A model generated the notes under the pieces. It saw only the letters and a program-made list of their open reading frames with translations. It was not told the DNA's origin and did no database searches. Both the position numbers and the translations under genes were made by a program. 64,000 nucleotides of DNA, taken from the NCBI GenBank assembly GCA_009617715.1, contig VTFK01000292.1, positions 496,001 to 560,000 of the forward strand, read 5' to 3'. Below are positions 1 through 12,394 of the stretch, piece after piece. This stretch comes from Plectrocnemia conspersa. Lineage: Eukaryota > Arthropoda > Insecta > Trichoptera > Polycentropodidae. Every line of letters starts with the position of its first letter. Positions within the stretch are counted from its first letter, which is position 1.

Positions 1-2297
1 ATGGCTCATGCCAAGGTATTGGGTAATCAAATAAAAAAATAAATATTAGACACAATAATTTAGAATCCATATGTCACTTTGCAACCAGGGCCGTTTTTTA
101 AATAAACTCAAACCTGCGACCTATGGGTTACTGGTTTAGACGTTAAAGAGTGCGCTAATCCGACATTATATTAAGTGTTAATTTTGAAACTTACGTATCG
201 TTAATTTTGACTATTTTTTTACCAATAAAATTCAAATGACACGCTCTGAAATTGATCGTAACTAGTATAATGATAAACATATTTTAAGTTAACTATATAT
301 AATACACTATTCAATAATTTTTTTTTTTATATATATAGAAATATTAAAATAATTTGATTTTATCAACGTTTTTTCGTAGTTCATAATTATTTTAAATACC
401 AAATATAAATCATTTCAAATCGTTTTTTATTTAATGTTTTAATTAAAAATATCCTAATTTACTAAAACAAGTTTACTTTATTCCGAAGTTATTAATTAGA
501 AATCAACTTTAATTATCCCACATGAGCCACCACTGGTGTCTTGGGAATAACAAAAAAATACCCACACTACTCCAATATCTTCGATAACGATAATTGCAGG
601 TCGTTAGATCGGCTTAATACGTTAATAATATGTTTACGCATAATCGCTAATCTCCTCGAAATATCATTAGCTTCGTGTGTGCCTATGTTTACGGCGGAAT
701 TATTATTATATGTTAGACTAATAAAGATATTAATGGAAGATGCCTTCATGATACATTGAACATTTAATAGGCCAATCGTTATAAACAATGTCTATAAGCA
801 GCTTTGAACAAATATGTTTAAGCTCATCTTCTATTTAAAATAAAATGTAGGATAAGAGTGATTTCAGCTTTAAATTGTTTTACAAAATGCCTGTATTAAA
901 ATTAATGTATACTTGAACAATGTATGGAAAGAACGGCTTGAAAGCAATTAGTAAGTGTGTAAATATTTTTAAAATATCATATTCCTATTTAAAGCGCAAT
1001 TAAAGCGTGAATCAAAATGACCATTGAATGTTCTCCATACAATCCTGTAAAGATTGCTTGTTCAATAATCACAAGCATAAATGTTACAATATTATTATAT
1101 TGGATAAAAACAAAATAGCCTTTTTTAAAAGCAGAGCCTTACTTGAAATACTATTTTATTAAACAGTTAATGTAACAATGCAGAAGTTTCATAGAAAAAT
1201 GTTTAAAGTTTTATATAAAGATTAAATTGCAGTTGTTCCAACTTTGGCGAATATCGGTCAAACTAGGTGCAATTCAATTTGCAGTAGAAAAAAAAACTCT
1301 TTTATGTTTTATATAAAAAACATTTTATACAGCGATTTTATAATTACGATATATTTTATAATAAATATATCTTTTATCGAAATCAGACACAAGCAAGTAA
1401 CACAAGTAAGATAACACCGAGGGCAATATTTAAGGGTTAATGGGGGAAAATGACAAAGAATTTTAATAACGCATTTTACCCTATCGTGATCGCGCTCGCG
1501 TTACTTTGAATAATGGAAGGGACGTTTTTTTGTAAATATGATAATATTTTAAATTTTATTGTGCGATTACAATTTTTACACGGAGCGTTGAATTGTTAAG
1601 GCAAAAAATCGCTAAGTCGATAATATAAACGAGTCATTTTCATAAATTTTTTCGAACCCGTAAATTAAAACAAACCGTTACGGTGCATTGAAAAGAATTT
1701 ATATATTTTAGAGTGAGCATTCTAAAAATTTAATAAAACGGGATGGTTTTATTATTTTTATTCTCTTACACGACGTCTCAGAGTTAAGTCACAGTTATGC
1801 TAATGGTGGCCGGAAGCTTCTAGCTTTTATTACCCTCTATTTACCAGAAACGGGATATTACCAGCCAGAAGGGCTCGCAAGATAGGTTTATTTGCTCTTT
1901 TTGTATTAGATAAACTTTTCTTTTGTACCAGGTGCCTCATTAAGAAGACCATTGAAAAAATCAAATTGATTAATATGTTTTTTCGTAACACACATGTATG
2001 CTACCCATATAAATATGTATGTGCATTAAAGTGTAAATGCACAAGATGATTTAGCGAATTAAAATTTACTACAAAAGAGATCAAAATCTGTAGCAAAAAA
2101 AATACAATTACAAGTAAAAAAATGTATGCATTAGCAGCATAATGTATGTTTAAATTTATGGTTGAATGTTTACAATATTTTTGCTATATATAACCGATTT
2201 ATTTAGTATCAGTAAATACTCTCAATAAAATAAAATAATTATGGCACTGCAATCTAAGGAAATATGCACATATTTGTGGGGTATTAAAAATAATTAA
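1..2297. other. AT-rich non-coding stretch
   Basis: No supported gene. Two opposed short frames near 541-788 overlap each other and are not recognised. A slightly GC-richer patch occurs at 1390-1520. Probably receptor intron or downstream intergenic DNA. Confidence 0.5.
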
Positions 2298-2450
2298 TCT
2301 TAATATTTTTAATTTACGGTATAAAGCTTCTATCCTAAAGTTGAAAGCCATTGTAGTAGGCGCATCGCCCTGTCTGACCCAAGACAGAATCTTAAAGCCA
2401 TCTGTCAAGTCATTATATACATTGACTACAGTTCTTGTTCCATCGTGTGG
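2298..2450 (-). mobile_element. Decayed non-LTR retrotransposon fragment (RT domain)
   Basis: The minus-strand frame reads VVNVYNDLTDGF, then WVRQGDA, then AFNFRIEALYRK. This is the layout of the RT palm region (G-x-RQGD-x-LSP-x-LFN-x-x-LE) of RTE-like or related insect LINEs. The usual Leu-Ser-Pro is replaced by Pro-Thr-Thr and the glycine before the Val by Trp, and no FADD/YADD block follows, so it is an inactive short relic. About 50 codons remain open. The clade is uncertain. Confidence 0.6.
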
Positions 2451-5400
2451 CCTTCATTAGTTTATTATATTTTGAGTTAATAAAGCATATTAGTCTTCAT
2501 TTAATAATTGTTATATTTGCATATTGTAATTTTCCTTTAAAAACATGGAAATTATTATGTGATACCTTAATTATTAATTGTATTTTTTTTACTAAAACTT
2601 ATACTAAAATTTTTCAAAAATAATACTGTCCAATAAAATTTGATAATAATTTTTTTTTCACACATCCCTTAGGAAAGATTTTTTAGCAGACATTTTTAGG
2701 TAAATTGGCATTTTTAGGACCTAGACTAAAGCAATATGTACTTATTGTAAAAAATCGGTTACGTGTACGTATTTAGGTATATTAAAAAATAACATTAATT
2801 GTACACATAATAAAAAAAAATAATTTAAGACCACTCGTATTGATGTTGTTGCTAATGTTTAGTAAAAATAATTATTCGTAGAATAAAATTATCGAAATTT
2901 TAATTTACCTTGAATTGAAAAAATAATGTCATTATTTTAAAAATGTGTTTTATCAATAGAATCCTAATTAAATATAAGAAGATATTTTATTTAGTTGGTT
3001 TAAATAATTTCATTACGTCCATTCCGTTGTAAAGAAAGTTTTCATTAAATATTAAAATATTTACTTGTGTTTCGCTATAATTTAGTATAAAAAAATCTCT
3101 CTGTAATTAAATCAATAAGGACAATTTAGGTATACAAATATTAAAAGTTAACCCAATTGAATTAAATTTTTGTTCACGTTTACTTGAATAGTAACGTAAA
3201 AGCAAGTTAAATTTTTTTCTTATTTGATTTTAAAGTATACTTTGAAGTATTATAATTAATAAATATTTCTACACCTGTTTACATTTTAAATTTCAAAATT
3301 TAATGCAAAATTCATGACTGTTATACTTCAGCAACTTAATAAACTGTTTTTAACAAATGAGAAACATGAGTTTAGTTGGTGATTTATATACCAAAACACT
3401 TAAAACTTTGTATTTGTTTATCATGAAACATAAATTTGTTGAGTTCGCTTTTCATACTCTCATCAAAATATATTTGACAACGATATAACAAAGCTTTGTA
3501 ATTCTAACTATTTCCACATTTTTTTTAAATTGGTTATAACAGTATCTATACGAAATAAAAAAATAATTTATAGTTAAAACAATTAATAGTTTTTTAAAAT
3601 TAGTTATAACTGAAAAATACGTTTAGAATATATTTTTGTCAAGATTTTTAGAAGACATACTGCTTTATTTTTTTTGATTTTATATTATATGTACAAATAT
3701 ATATTTTAATTATAAATAAAACATTTAATTTTTAGTACAGTTTATGTTTGAGTTAAAAATAGCATTACTTAAAAATTTAATATAAAATGATGTTTATGTT
3801 TAACATTTGACACTGTTATGAATAAATAATCAAAATAAAAACATAATATCTTGTACTAACATTTTAAAACGAAACGTAATATACTTTTGTAGATATTACA
3901 AAGAAATGGGTATGTAAATGTAGCGCTTCGAAAATATATTACTTTTTACAACGATAAATATAATTATGAGAAAAAAATTCAATCTTTACGCCGCGGGCGT
4001 ATGAAGAAGTCGGATATTTGATTTAATAAATAAGAAAAGTCGTTTCCCTTTGCACCCTTGAAGGCACACTCATCATTTCTTAACCCTCCTCGTCTTTATT
4101 CTTTTTGTCGATACACATAATAATGTACACAAACATATTTATATATATATATATATATATATAAAAATATATATACAATATTTTTCAATGACGTGACAAA
4201 TGGAGAAATTGTATTATATAAATCGAAGTGTTATCTTGCCCTCTAATTTGCCGTATAAAAATACCAAAGCAAAATACGTTGACTGAAAGCGCGTTCCCTT
4301 TTCCCTTATCAATCGGAAAATTCGATAAAAACATGGTAAAGCCTAATCTGTAAATCAATTGTAAGGCTGTATTTTTTTCCATTGTTACACTCATTGTTTA
4401 CGCTTTTTTTTTAATAATCATAATTAATAATTCGTACATTTTTTGGCGCCCAAACTTAATCAGCATAAAATACGGCGTTGAGGGAGCCGTAAAAAGTTTC
4501 GTAATTAATTGCCGTTTGAGGGAATAATTTAAAAGAGTATCAAGTTTGTAAGGGTTGTAAAATGTTGCAAAACTTTTCATAACACCCCTTTGAATATATA
4601 TTACACTCGAACAATTACAATTTTTAATATGACGAATACAAAGCGGCGCAGAGCTAAAGCTGCATGAGCAGGAACGAATTAGCCGAACATGTTTTGAAAG
4701 CCTCAAACACACACGTGCTATTAAATTTAATTTTTGACGAAATACATTTCAACGAAACGGAGTAAACATGCGAAATTAAAATTATTACGCAACAAACGCG
4801 AAAATTAACTTAAACATAAAACGGTTAAATTTAACGCTTGAATCTTAAACGAGTTATGCGAGCTTATTAGCGACGAAGTAGGACGCAATAGAACTAGTTA
4901 ATTCAATATATGTAATTTATAGTTCTATTTATATTGGATATAAAATTAATTATGACGTGAAAATTAATACAATATATGACCTCTGAAATGTTTTTCTGAC
5001 GCAGATTAATTTTCCAAGACAAGATAATTTATAGCCCATTTTTGTTACATTTTAGTAATGTTAATAATTCAAAAAAGATTGATAGAAATGTTCGTGGGAA
5101 AGACAGGTTGTTTTTATCATTTTATTAATTACTGGACATAACGGAGAGTATACAAAACTTTTAATAGCTAAAATATTATTAAACCCTAATTTTATGATTG
5201 CAAAATATTAATTTATATACCGATTATTGTATAATAAAAAAAAAACAATACTTTTACAGTGTTTTAAATTTAGTTTACATCGTAGTACTAACCTATTTTA
5301 CTCTAGGAATAATAAATAATAAGTTCTGTCAATCAAAATCTTAATTTTTCATATAGCAGGATTAATTCTTATTAATACCATACATATATGTATAATATTA

Positions 5401-8400
5401 AATTATACATATTTGTGTATAATTGAATATTATATAGTTATTACAGAAAAACGTGGACTAATCAATGACAGAAAAATTCTTAAAAGAGAAGCGAGAATAA
5501 AAAAAGATTATTTTTTAGGTTCTTATTATCTACGACTATAATTAACTTATGTTTTTCTTTAAGAAAATAAAATAGTAAGAGCTCATGCTTAAATAATTAG
5601 ACTTGATAAAAACATCATTTAAAAAAAGATTGGCTTTTAAAATATTGCAATTAATTATTCTACATTATATTATGTGTTGGGTACAATGTAATAATTCAAT
5701 TTAAATTAAAATTTTGCCCTGTATAAATTATATTTATGTAAGAAAAAATAAATTTGTTTATAATATGAATTGCTACACATATGTATAGTTGTTTGTTTTT
5801 TCTACACCGTTTCAAATCGACAGAGATGTATTAGAATCTCCCTTTACCCTCCCCATGATAAATGTGTACCTAAAAAATAGATTTGTAGGTCATTTTGATC
5901 GTGCGTGCATCGGACACACCCAAATCTTGACAAATAGTAGAAAACATGTCCAAAGTCACAAACAAACAAATAAAATCACACGTTCAAGTTTTATTTATTA
6001 TATAGATAATAAACTTTCGGTAGATTTTGCACTTCAGCACTCGATAAGCTTTCGCCGAATTGAAACATAAGTTCCAATTAAATATCGACAGTGAGTAAGC
6101 ATTGCTTGGATCAAATGTATAAATACTTTAAATCACTATTGTGTGTAATATATATAAATAGATCCTGATTTTATACTTTTTAGGCGTAGTGCTGGAAACT
6201 ATCGGAAAAAATCGAGTGTAGGTAAAATCAGTGAAATTGATTTAGGGCGTTCCATTTTCGCATGGTTGAGTTTTTCACACAATAAAGGTATAGTATACAT
6301 TTTTTATATGGCTTAGCTTTTATTTGAAAAAATCGTACTTTTTTCACACTCGTTCGGCATAACTATATTACTTAATATAGTATGTATTTTTAAGCGGGAT
6401 TTTGATAATTTATTTTGGTATACAAACATAAAGAAAAAACAACATTTTAATAAATATACCATAAAAAAAAATATATCAATAATAAAAAACTTTTAAAGTA
6501 TATGAATATGTAATTATACTCTGCATACTCAAAAATTAAAAAAGAAGGAACAGTAAAAAAATAGATTTTTTATAAGGATACTATAAATTGCTGGTTGCTA
6601 GATGTGATTTGGTCATATACATTGGTAAATTAACTTTTACTAAGTATATAAACGGATTTTTTACACTTAAATTTGTCAATCCTTGCCTGTATCAGTTATT
6701 AATAGCATATTAGTATGAACACATGTTTCAAATAATAAATTTTGCCCAATTTTCATGTTTTTGAGTTATTCAAAAAAAGAATACTGAATTATTGTAGGCG
6801 TTACATTACCTTGTTGGCAATAAAATTATCATCCTATAAAATTTTTTGGCAATATTTAGGAAAAAATAATTGACATTGAAAATATTTATTTAATACGATT
6901 AAATTTGTCGATGTTAACCAAAATTTTTTTATACATATTTCATTTTTATTCTTAAAAATATCTAATATTTTAAAAGTTACTTTTTTTAGTAATATATACA
7001 ATAAACTTAATAAACACGATATTAAAAACTTATATATAGTTTTAACTGAACAATAGTATCTTTGTAAAAAAATATTGTATTTCAGAAGGATTTATGGTTT
7101 TAAAGTCTATTTTTCTATTCCTTAAAATAACTGATAAATACAATTATATAATTTCTTTCAGCGTTAATTTTAGTTATAATTTTAGTTTTTACCTACTTGA
7201 ATAATCATAAAAATAACTAGTTTTAAAATACCAATTGTGCAGAGATATCTTACCGACAAACATATTACTGGTTTATGAAAACTTGAATTCAAAGAAAAGT
7301 TATCCCTTTGCTGTTGAAGGATTGAGAGAGCCAGTCTCTTATATTTTTTTGCTTAAATATATGATCGATTCATACCGTATCTAATAAGTTTTTGTTTGCA
7401 GCGGCTAGATATGTTTTTTATTGCCAAACATTCTGGTAATACAATTGGCATATTAAATAATTTAAGGGTTGTTTCTATTTTAGGTGTTCGGTAAGGATAT
7501 CTATTTTTAAGTCACGGTGTATTATTGAGAATCAGACAAACCTTTGAGCATTTAACGCGATTCATAATGAAATATTTGGCTGGGTTTCAAATTTAATTGG
7601 GTAGTAACGAGTGTTAATTATATATCTCCAAAATACGGTAAATAAATTGCAAGTCTTAATATAGATTTATAATTAGTGATTAAAATAAAAAAACGTACAG
7701 TTAATAAGAAAAAGATACACTTAAGCTGTAATAGTTCTATTTATTAAAATTAGTTAATACGTATACGTATTGACAATTTAATTTTAGAATATTGTAGGCG
7801 GTAAAAGTAATTTAAATATTTTTTTTAGTACCTAGTCATTTAAAGAAACATTTTTAAATTATTTATATATAATATTATCGTCTATCCACCGAACTATGTT
7901 GTCAAAAAATAGTGCAACATTTTTGTTATTATGTGTTGTTATATCGAACTCACTGTGAAATGATGTAAACATTATAAAAAGAAAAGGTAATAAATCATTT
8001 AACGATACAAAAATAATAAACCAGCAGTGAAAGTCGGTGACTAATGAAATTAGTGATTATTATACATCAGGGATAACCAAACTATTCTTAGTCGCCTACC
8101 AGAAAGATAATAAAAAACAAAGAGAGAAAATAAAACAGCATATTGTTGTATTTATAACCTATTTTTATGTTTGTGTGAAGTAATCATTAATGTATGTTAA
8201 TAAAAAAACTTGATATTGAACAGATATAAGTATTATTTATGTTTATTTTAAACTTAAACTTATTTTTGACTTTAAATTACTACTTTTCTTATGATCACTT
8301 AACATATATGATGTAAGCAGACCGCCAACAATAATTTAAAAAGCAAATCACCCGTAGTGAGCAAAATTTTAGCCACCCTTATTATAAGTACATATAATAA

Positions 8401-9188
8401 TTATATTTCTGACTAATAACACAGATTTGCTATTTCTAGATTTTGCAGATGATTATCGTAATAAATAATAAAAATAAAAATAAGTAAGGCCATGCATCTA
8501 GTGGTTCTTCTCGAAAAAAATCTCAAGAGCTGTTATCTCGAAAATTTTCAGAGAGCCTATTTTGTTAAGAAATAAGTTTGTATGAATTCCTTTCAATTTA
8601 TTTTTAATGCTTATGCGCTTTGTTTAGTTTATAATTATTTTTGTTGTTTTTAATTGAAGCTGGTAAAGATTAATATATTTTTTAATGTCTAAAGTATATT
8701 TTATGAATTTATCATTAATCTATTGTCAAAAATATCAAGAAGGATTTGGAGAAATATCGAGCTTTTCAAATGTAATTTCAAGGATACGATACTAGATACG
8801 ATTCCTCGACTTGAAAATCGTTTTGTATTCTCATTAAATTTTCGACGACATTCTCGAGTAAATCTGCATTCATGTATTATATATTTTGTAAATTAAACCA
8901 AAATCTAGAAATCACTTGAATTCACAGATCGCGATCAGCAAAAAATTGAAGTTTTATTAAAAACATGAATGCGAATCAGGAAAAAATAAATAATTAAATT
9001 TTCTGTTACAATTTTTATTAATGCCTGATATATATAATATTTACTATCAATAATTTACGCTTTGATTGATTAGCTAATTTTATCAGGTTAAATTAGCTTA
9101 CCAATGGGTTTTTAATCTGTGGTTTAAAAAATACATTTTATTCAGGGGTTAAAGACTGCATAGCATAGAAAAAATCCTAAACCCAAGG
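2451..9188. other. AT-rich non-coding stretch
   Basis: No supported gene. Patches of more balanced composition lie at about 3990-4110 and 4180-4740, where two minus-strand frames (69 and 104 codons) give no recognisable protein. A plus-strand frame at 5789-6070 is also unrecognised. The rest is low-complexity AT sequence. Confidence 0.5.
4141..4163. repeat. (AT)n microsatellite
   Basis: Uninterrupted AT dinucleotide run of 23 bases, continuing imperfectly to about 4175. Confidence 0.95.
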
Positions 9189-9226
9189 AAAAGCGCAACT
9201 CTAGCATAAGCTACAGTTGCGCTTTT
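9189..9226 (+). other. Strong hairpin followed by T run
   Basis: AAAAGCGCAACT (9189-9200) pairs perfectly with AGTTGCGCTTTT (9215-9226). Inside, after a single C/C mismatch, TAGC (9202-9205) pairs with GCTA (9210-9213) around an ATAA loop. A TTATTATTATTATT tract follows. The shape resembles a bacterial intrinsic terminator, yet the surroundings are eukaryotic and no gene ends here. It is too short for an animal pre-miRNA. It could be a tiny inverted-repeat element relic. Confidence 0.6.
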
Positions 9227-10120
9227 TTATTATTATTATTTAATTAATAATAAATACATTTGTGCGTGTTTTGTAAAATGTCTGCGTTTTAGAAGTTTTA
9301 AATCATTTTAATTCGTACACTATCCAGCACCTCCAGAAACAGCATACCTTTGTGCCACATTTCAGCTTTTTAGTTTTCTCCATTGGAGCGCGAATTTGAT
9401 ACAAAGGAATTTACACAGCCGTAACCATAAACTCGCCCACGCATACACACTTGCGAACAATAAGCGCTATTTACAAAGGAGCATACACAAAACCTATACG
9501 CAATATTTATAGTCAAATATTTGTTTCATGGTTTACGCGTACGTCAATTTATCTCTCATTTTTTTAAATATATAAAGATCGGAAAATTTGTGACTCGTTA
9601 TTTATGTCGAAGGGTGTAAAAAGCCCGACATGGTTTATGTACACACACTTTAGCGTTTTAGTTAGCATACCCGAATAAGTAAATATTATTGCGCTGATAG
9701 GCTTGAATGCATAATATATAAGCGCAGGCGATTGGGGCTCGTTTTCTGGCAGTAAAACGCAGATTTGACGATTTATCCTTTAATTTTTTATCATAAATCT
9801 TAAAAAATGACACAGGGGCGAGAAACGAATTTGTATGCTTGATCTGTACATACATTATGCATCGAAATATGTGTCTTATCTTGAATTTTGGATATAGGCT
9901 ACCGGTAGATATGTGTAATATTGATTATTACAAACAAAACGATACAATAGTGAACAAATAAGATGTTTTCAAAATTGCCTATTCCACTAGGGTCTATATG
10001 ACAATGCACATTGTTGTGCTTAAAGTGTGAGAATATAGAGAAATTTATGCAAAAATTTATCACCAAATCGTTTTTATTGATAGCAATAGTGTTATGAACA
10101 AGACAATGAGTACAACTAAA

Positions 10121-10176
10121 CTTTTTACTTACAGAATAGGCTATTAGGTTTTTTTATTTACAGAATAGGCTATCAA
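10121..10176 (+). repeat. Tandem repeat, two copies of about 29 bases
   Basis: TTACAGAATAGGCTAT occurs at 10129-10144 and again at 10158-10173, each preceded by a T-rich stretch. The copies are nearly identical, so the duplication is recent relative to its surroundings. Confidence 0.7.
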
Positions 10177-11071
10177 AAATGCACATAAAATTGTTGTTAA
10201 AAATGAGAGTAGGCGCAAGACTACTATTACTTTAGAATCTTGGAGCCCGACCAAATGTATAAGAGTCCAATATGACTATCTTTAAATATAAAGAAAGAAT
10301 TTGAAAATGTGAAAACATCAATATTGTTCATATATATTAAATAAAGTATATATATTACATATATTTACTGTACCAAGTAAGATCATTAGTTTTTAAAGCA
10401 GATTATTTAATTAGAAAAAAATGTTTATAATACAAGCTTGTAAAAATATGTATATATTTGAGATAATTTTTATTAAATCATTTTTACATTTTGTAACTGA
10501 CCTTTTGTACTAATACGTTATATATAGAACATCCGCATTATGAAAACGTATTCTTTTGTGCGATTGACGTTTTACTTCGCATTATCAAAATTTGATACAA
10601 TGTAACACAATATATACTCACATAATATATGAGCATACAAAACAAAATACTTAATAAAATAAACTTAAAATATTGGGCATCTTTACATTTTTTATCTATG
10701 TATAAAGTTTAAAAAAAGTAAAACTCTAACAAGAGAATACGTGTCTACTATCCAACGAGATGAAAGATTGTCACGACTCAGCTTTATTCGCCGTTGCTAA
10801 AAAGTGTTTCGACAAGTTTTTTTTATATCTTTCCATCTCGCACACAGAATTTTTCCGTGCCTATGTCAATATGTTTATTTAGAAGTTTATTCTTAAAAAA
10901 AGTACTGGAAGAGCACTCATGCCGATCTTCACAAAGAGGTAAATACGCGATAGTTTCAAGAATACTAAACAGCTGTAACGCTACGTTGTATTTCTCTGAA
11001 TATGTGTAGGCATTCAAATAGTGTTTGGAGAAATATTTCACATGGACTGGACGGGAAACAAAGAATTCGGC

Positions 11072-11108
11072 AGACCCTCCGGGCATACGGGAAGTGACTC
11101 GAGGGTCT
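11072..11108. repeat. Inverted repeat, 8-base arms
   Basis: AGACCCTC (11072-11079) and GAGGGTCT (11101-11108) are perfect reverse complements separated by 21 bases, inside a GC-richer patch. Confidence 0.6.
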
Positions 11109-12172
11109 TATAAATGAAAAGTACGTGAAAGGCATACGATAACGACATACATACAGAAGCCAGGTGAGGAATCAAAGCCATAAAAGGTCACTGCTGGTGT
11201 GTATACATGTACACACATACATTGTAAGTCAGACTTGAGCTTTCGATAATCTATCAGATGATGAGATTAAGTGACCAGTCCGACCCCTACTTAACGACAA
11301 AGTGGATTGAGGAACATCTGTTGCTGAATGATATTCTGCAGCACCTTTAGAGAATGCACAAGATAATGTGTAGCCGCAAATCAATATAATTATGTTGTTG
11401 TCATGTTGTGTTAATTAAACCTAATATAATTAAAAAAATATTCTAAGGATTGCTAATTTTGTAATTTATTATCGCATTTACTTTTTAAAATATTGATAGA
11501 AAAAATTCGTTGCTACTTAGTAAGCTCTCTTAAAAAAAATAAGTCACTGGTTTTCTCTCGTGCTTATAAAACAATGTTATACGTTGTAATAATATATTTA
11601 TAAAAACTGTTGCTTTTTTTAGCTATAGCAAGAATGTATTTGCTAACGATATTAAAACTTCACTTAATTCAATAGCTAGCCTTACTAAAGCGACAATATA
11701 GTTATAATAACATTAATAATACCATTTTCAAAAAAAAGGCAAAAATTCTGACTCTGATGTAAGCTTACTATAAATATGAATTATTATTAAATATGTTTAT
11801 AAAGGTATAAATAAATATAAATATTGTTGACTATGTAATCTATATATATGCTTAAAAATGATTTTATATTAAAAAAACTACGCGTAACGAAAAGCGTAAT
11901 ATGTGCGTGTGAATGAAACGTTTAAACAAATATGCGAGAAAATCACGTATTTTGTCATGTCAAGCGTAAATATAACAAATAATGGGAAACAAACAAAACA
12001 AAGTGTGCTTTTTCTTTGAATGGATAGTGTTGTTTATGAATTGAAATACATGTATTTATTATATTTAATTTATTTTAAAATAAATACACGGTATTAAATT
12101 ATAAATATTAAATAAATACCAGTAAATTACACAGTGAAAATCTAAATATTAATTTATATAATATGACTAATA

Positions 12173-12394
12173 TTATAAGCCAGCCTCAAAGTGCCGTAGA
12201 GAGTCGCGATCGCGTCTCTTATTCTTACCCGGTGTGGTCAGGATGTTCGCGCTTGAGAAAGATTGCACGAGCCATCTAGTCTCAACAAACTTGCCAACCA
12301 CAAGTTGTTTTTGACAATAGCTACGAGGAGCTAAAAAAGCTAAGGTGGGATGGTGTATATTGATTTTAGTGTATACTATATCATTTTTTATTAT
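12173..12394 (-). CDS. Unassigned open frame in a GC-richer patch
   Basis: A 74-codon stop-to-stop frame without an ATG in the first half lies on the minus strand. It includes FLAPRSYCQKQLVVGKFVET, then RWLVQSFSSANILTTPGK, and ends RRDRDSLRHFEAGL before TAA. The last 180 bases are clearly richer in GC than their surroundings. A GTAAGA donor-like site lies inside, after the CCG of Thr-Pro. I do not recognise the peptide. It could be a worn transposon fragment, an exon of an unknown gene, or a chance opening in a conserved non-coding patch. The near-palindrome at 12200-12219 lies within it. Confidence 0.25.
   Translation of the reverse strand: MIKNDIVYTKINIHHPTLAFLAPRSYCQKQLVVGKFVETRWLVQSFSSANILTTPGKNKRRDRDSLRHFEAGL
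12200..12219. repeat. GC-rich near-palindrome around GCGATCGC
   Basis: AGAGTCGCGATCGCGTCTCT equals its reverse complement at 18 of 20 positions, with four CG dinucleotides in an otherwise AT-rich region. Confidence 0.65.

Larger units (their letters stand above)
9227..12172. other. Non-coding stretch with a GC-richer patch
   Basis: Nothing coding is supported. 9290-9900 and 10740-11360 are more balanced in base composition. In the second patch overlapping frames on both strands (10794-11086) shadow each other and neither is recognised. Confidence 0.45.

Noticed and set aside
4398..4712. Minus-strand 104-codon frame with several Cys and Ser
   Set aside because: No domain, no splice context, and it does not resemble the receptor's cysteine-rich stalk; probably a chance opening in a GC-richer patch.
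8430..8470. FADD-like peptide (DFADDYRNK) suggesting an RT fragment
   Set aside because: Stops follow at once and no neighbouring RT motif could be found in any frame.
10794..11086. Opposed frames on both strands
   Set aside because: They shadow each other, neither is recognised, and the patch is more likely conserved non-coding DNA.
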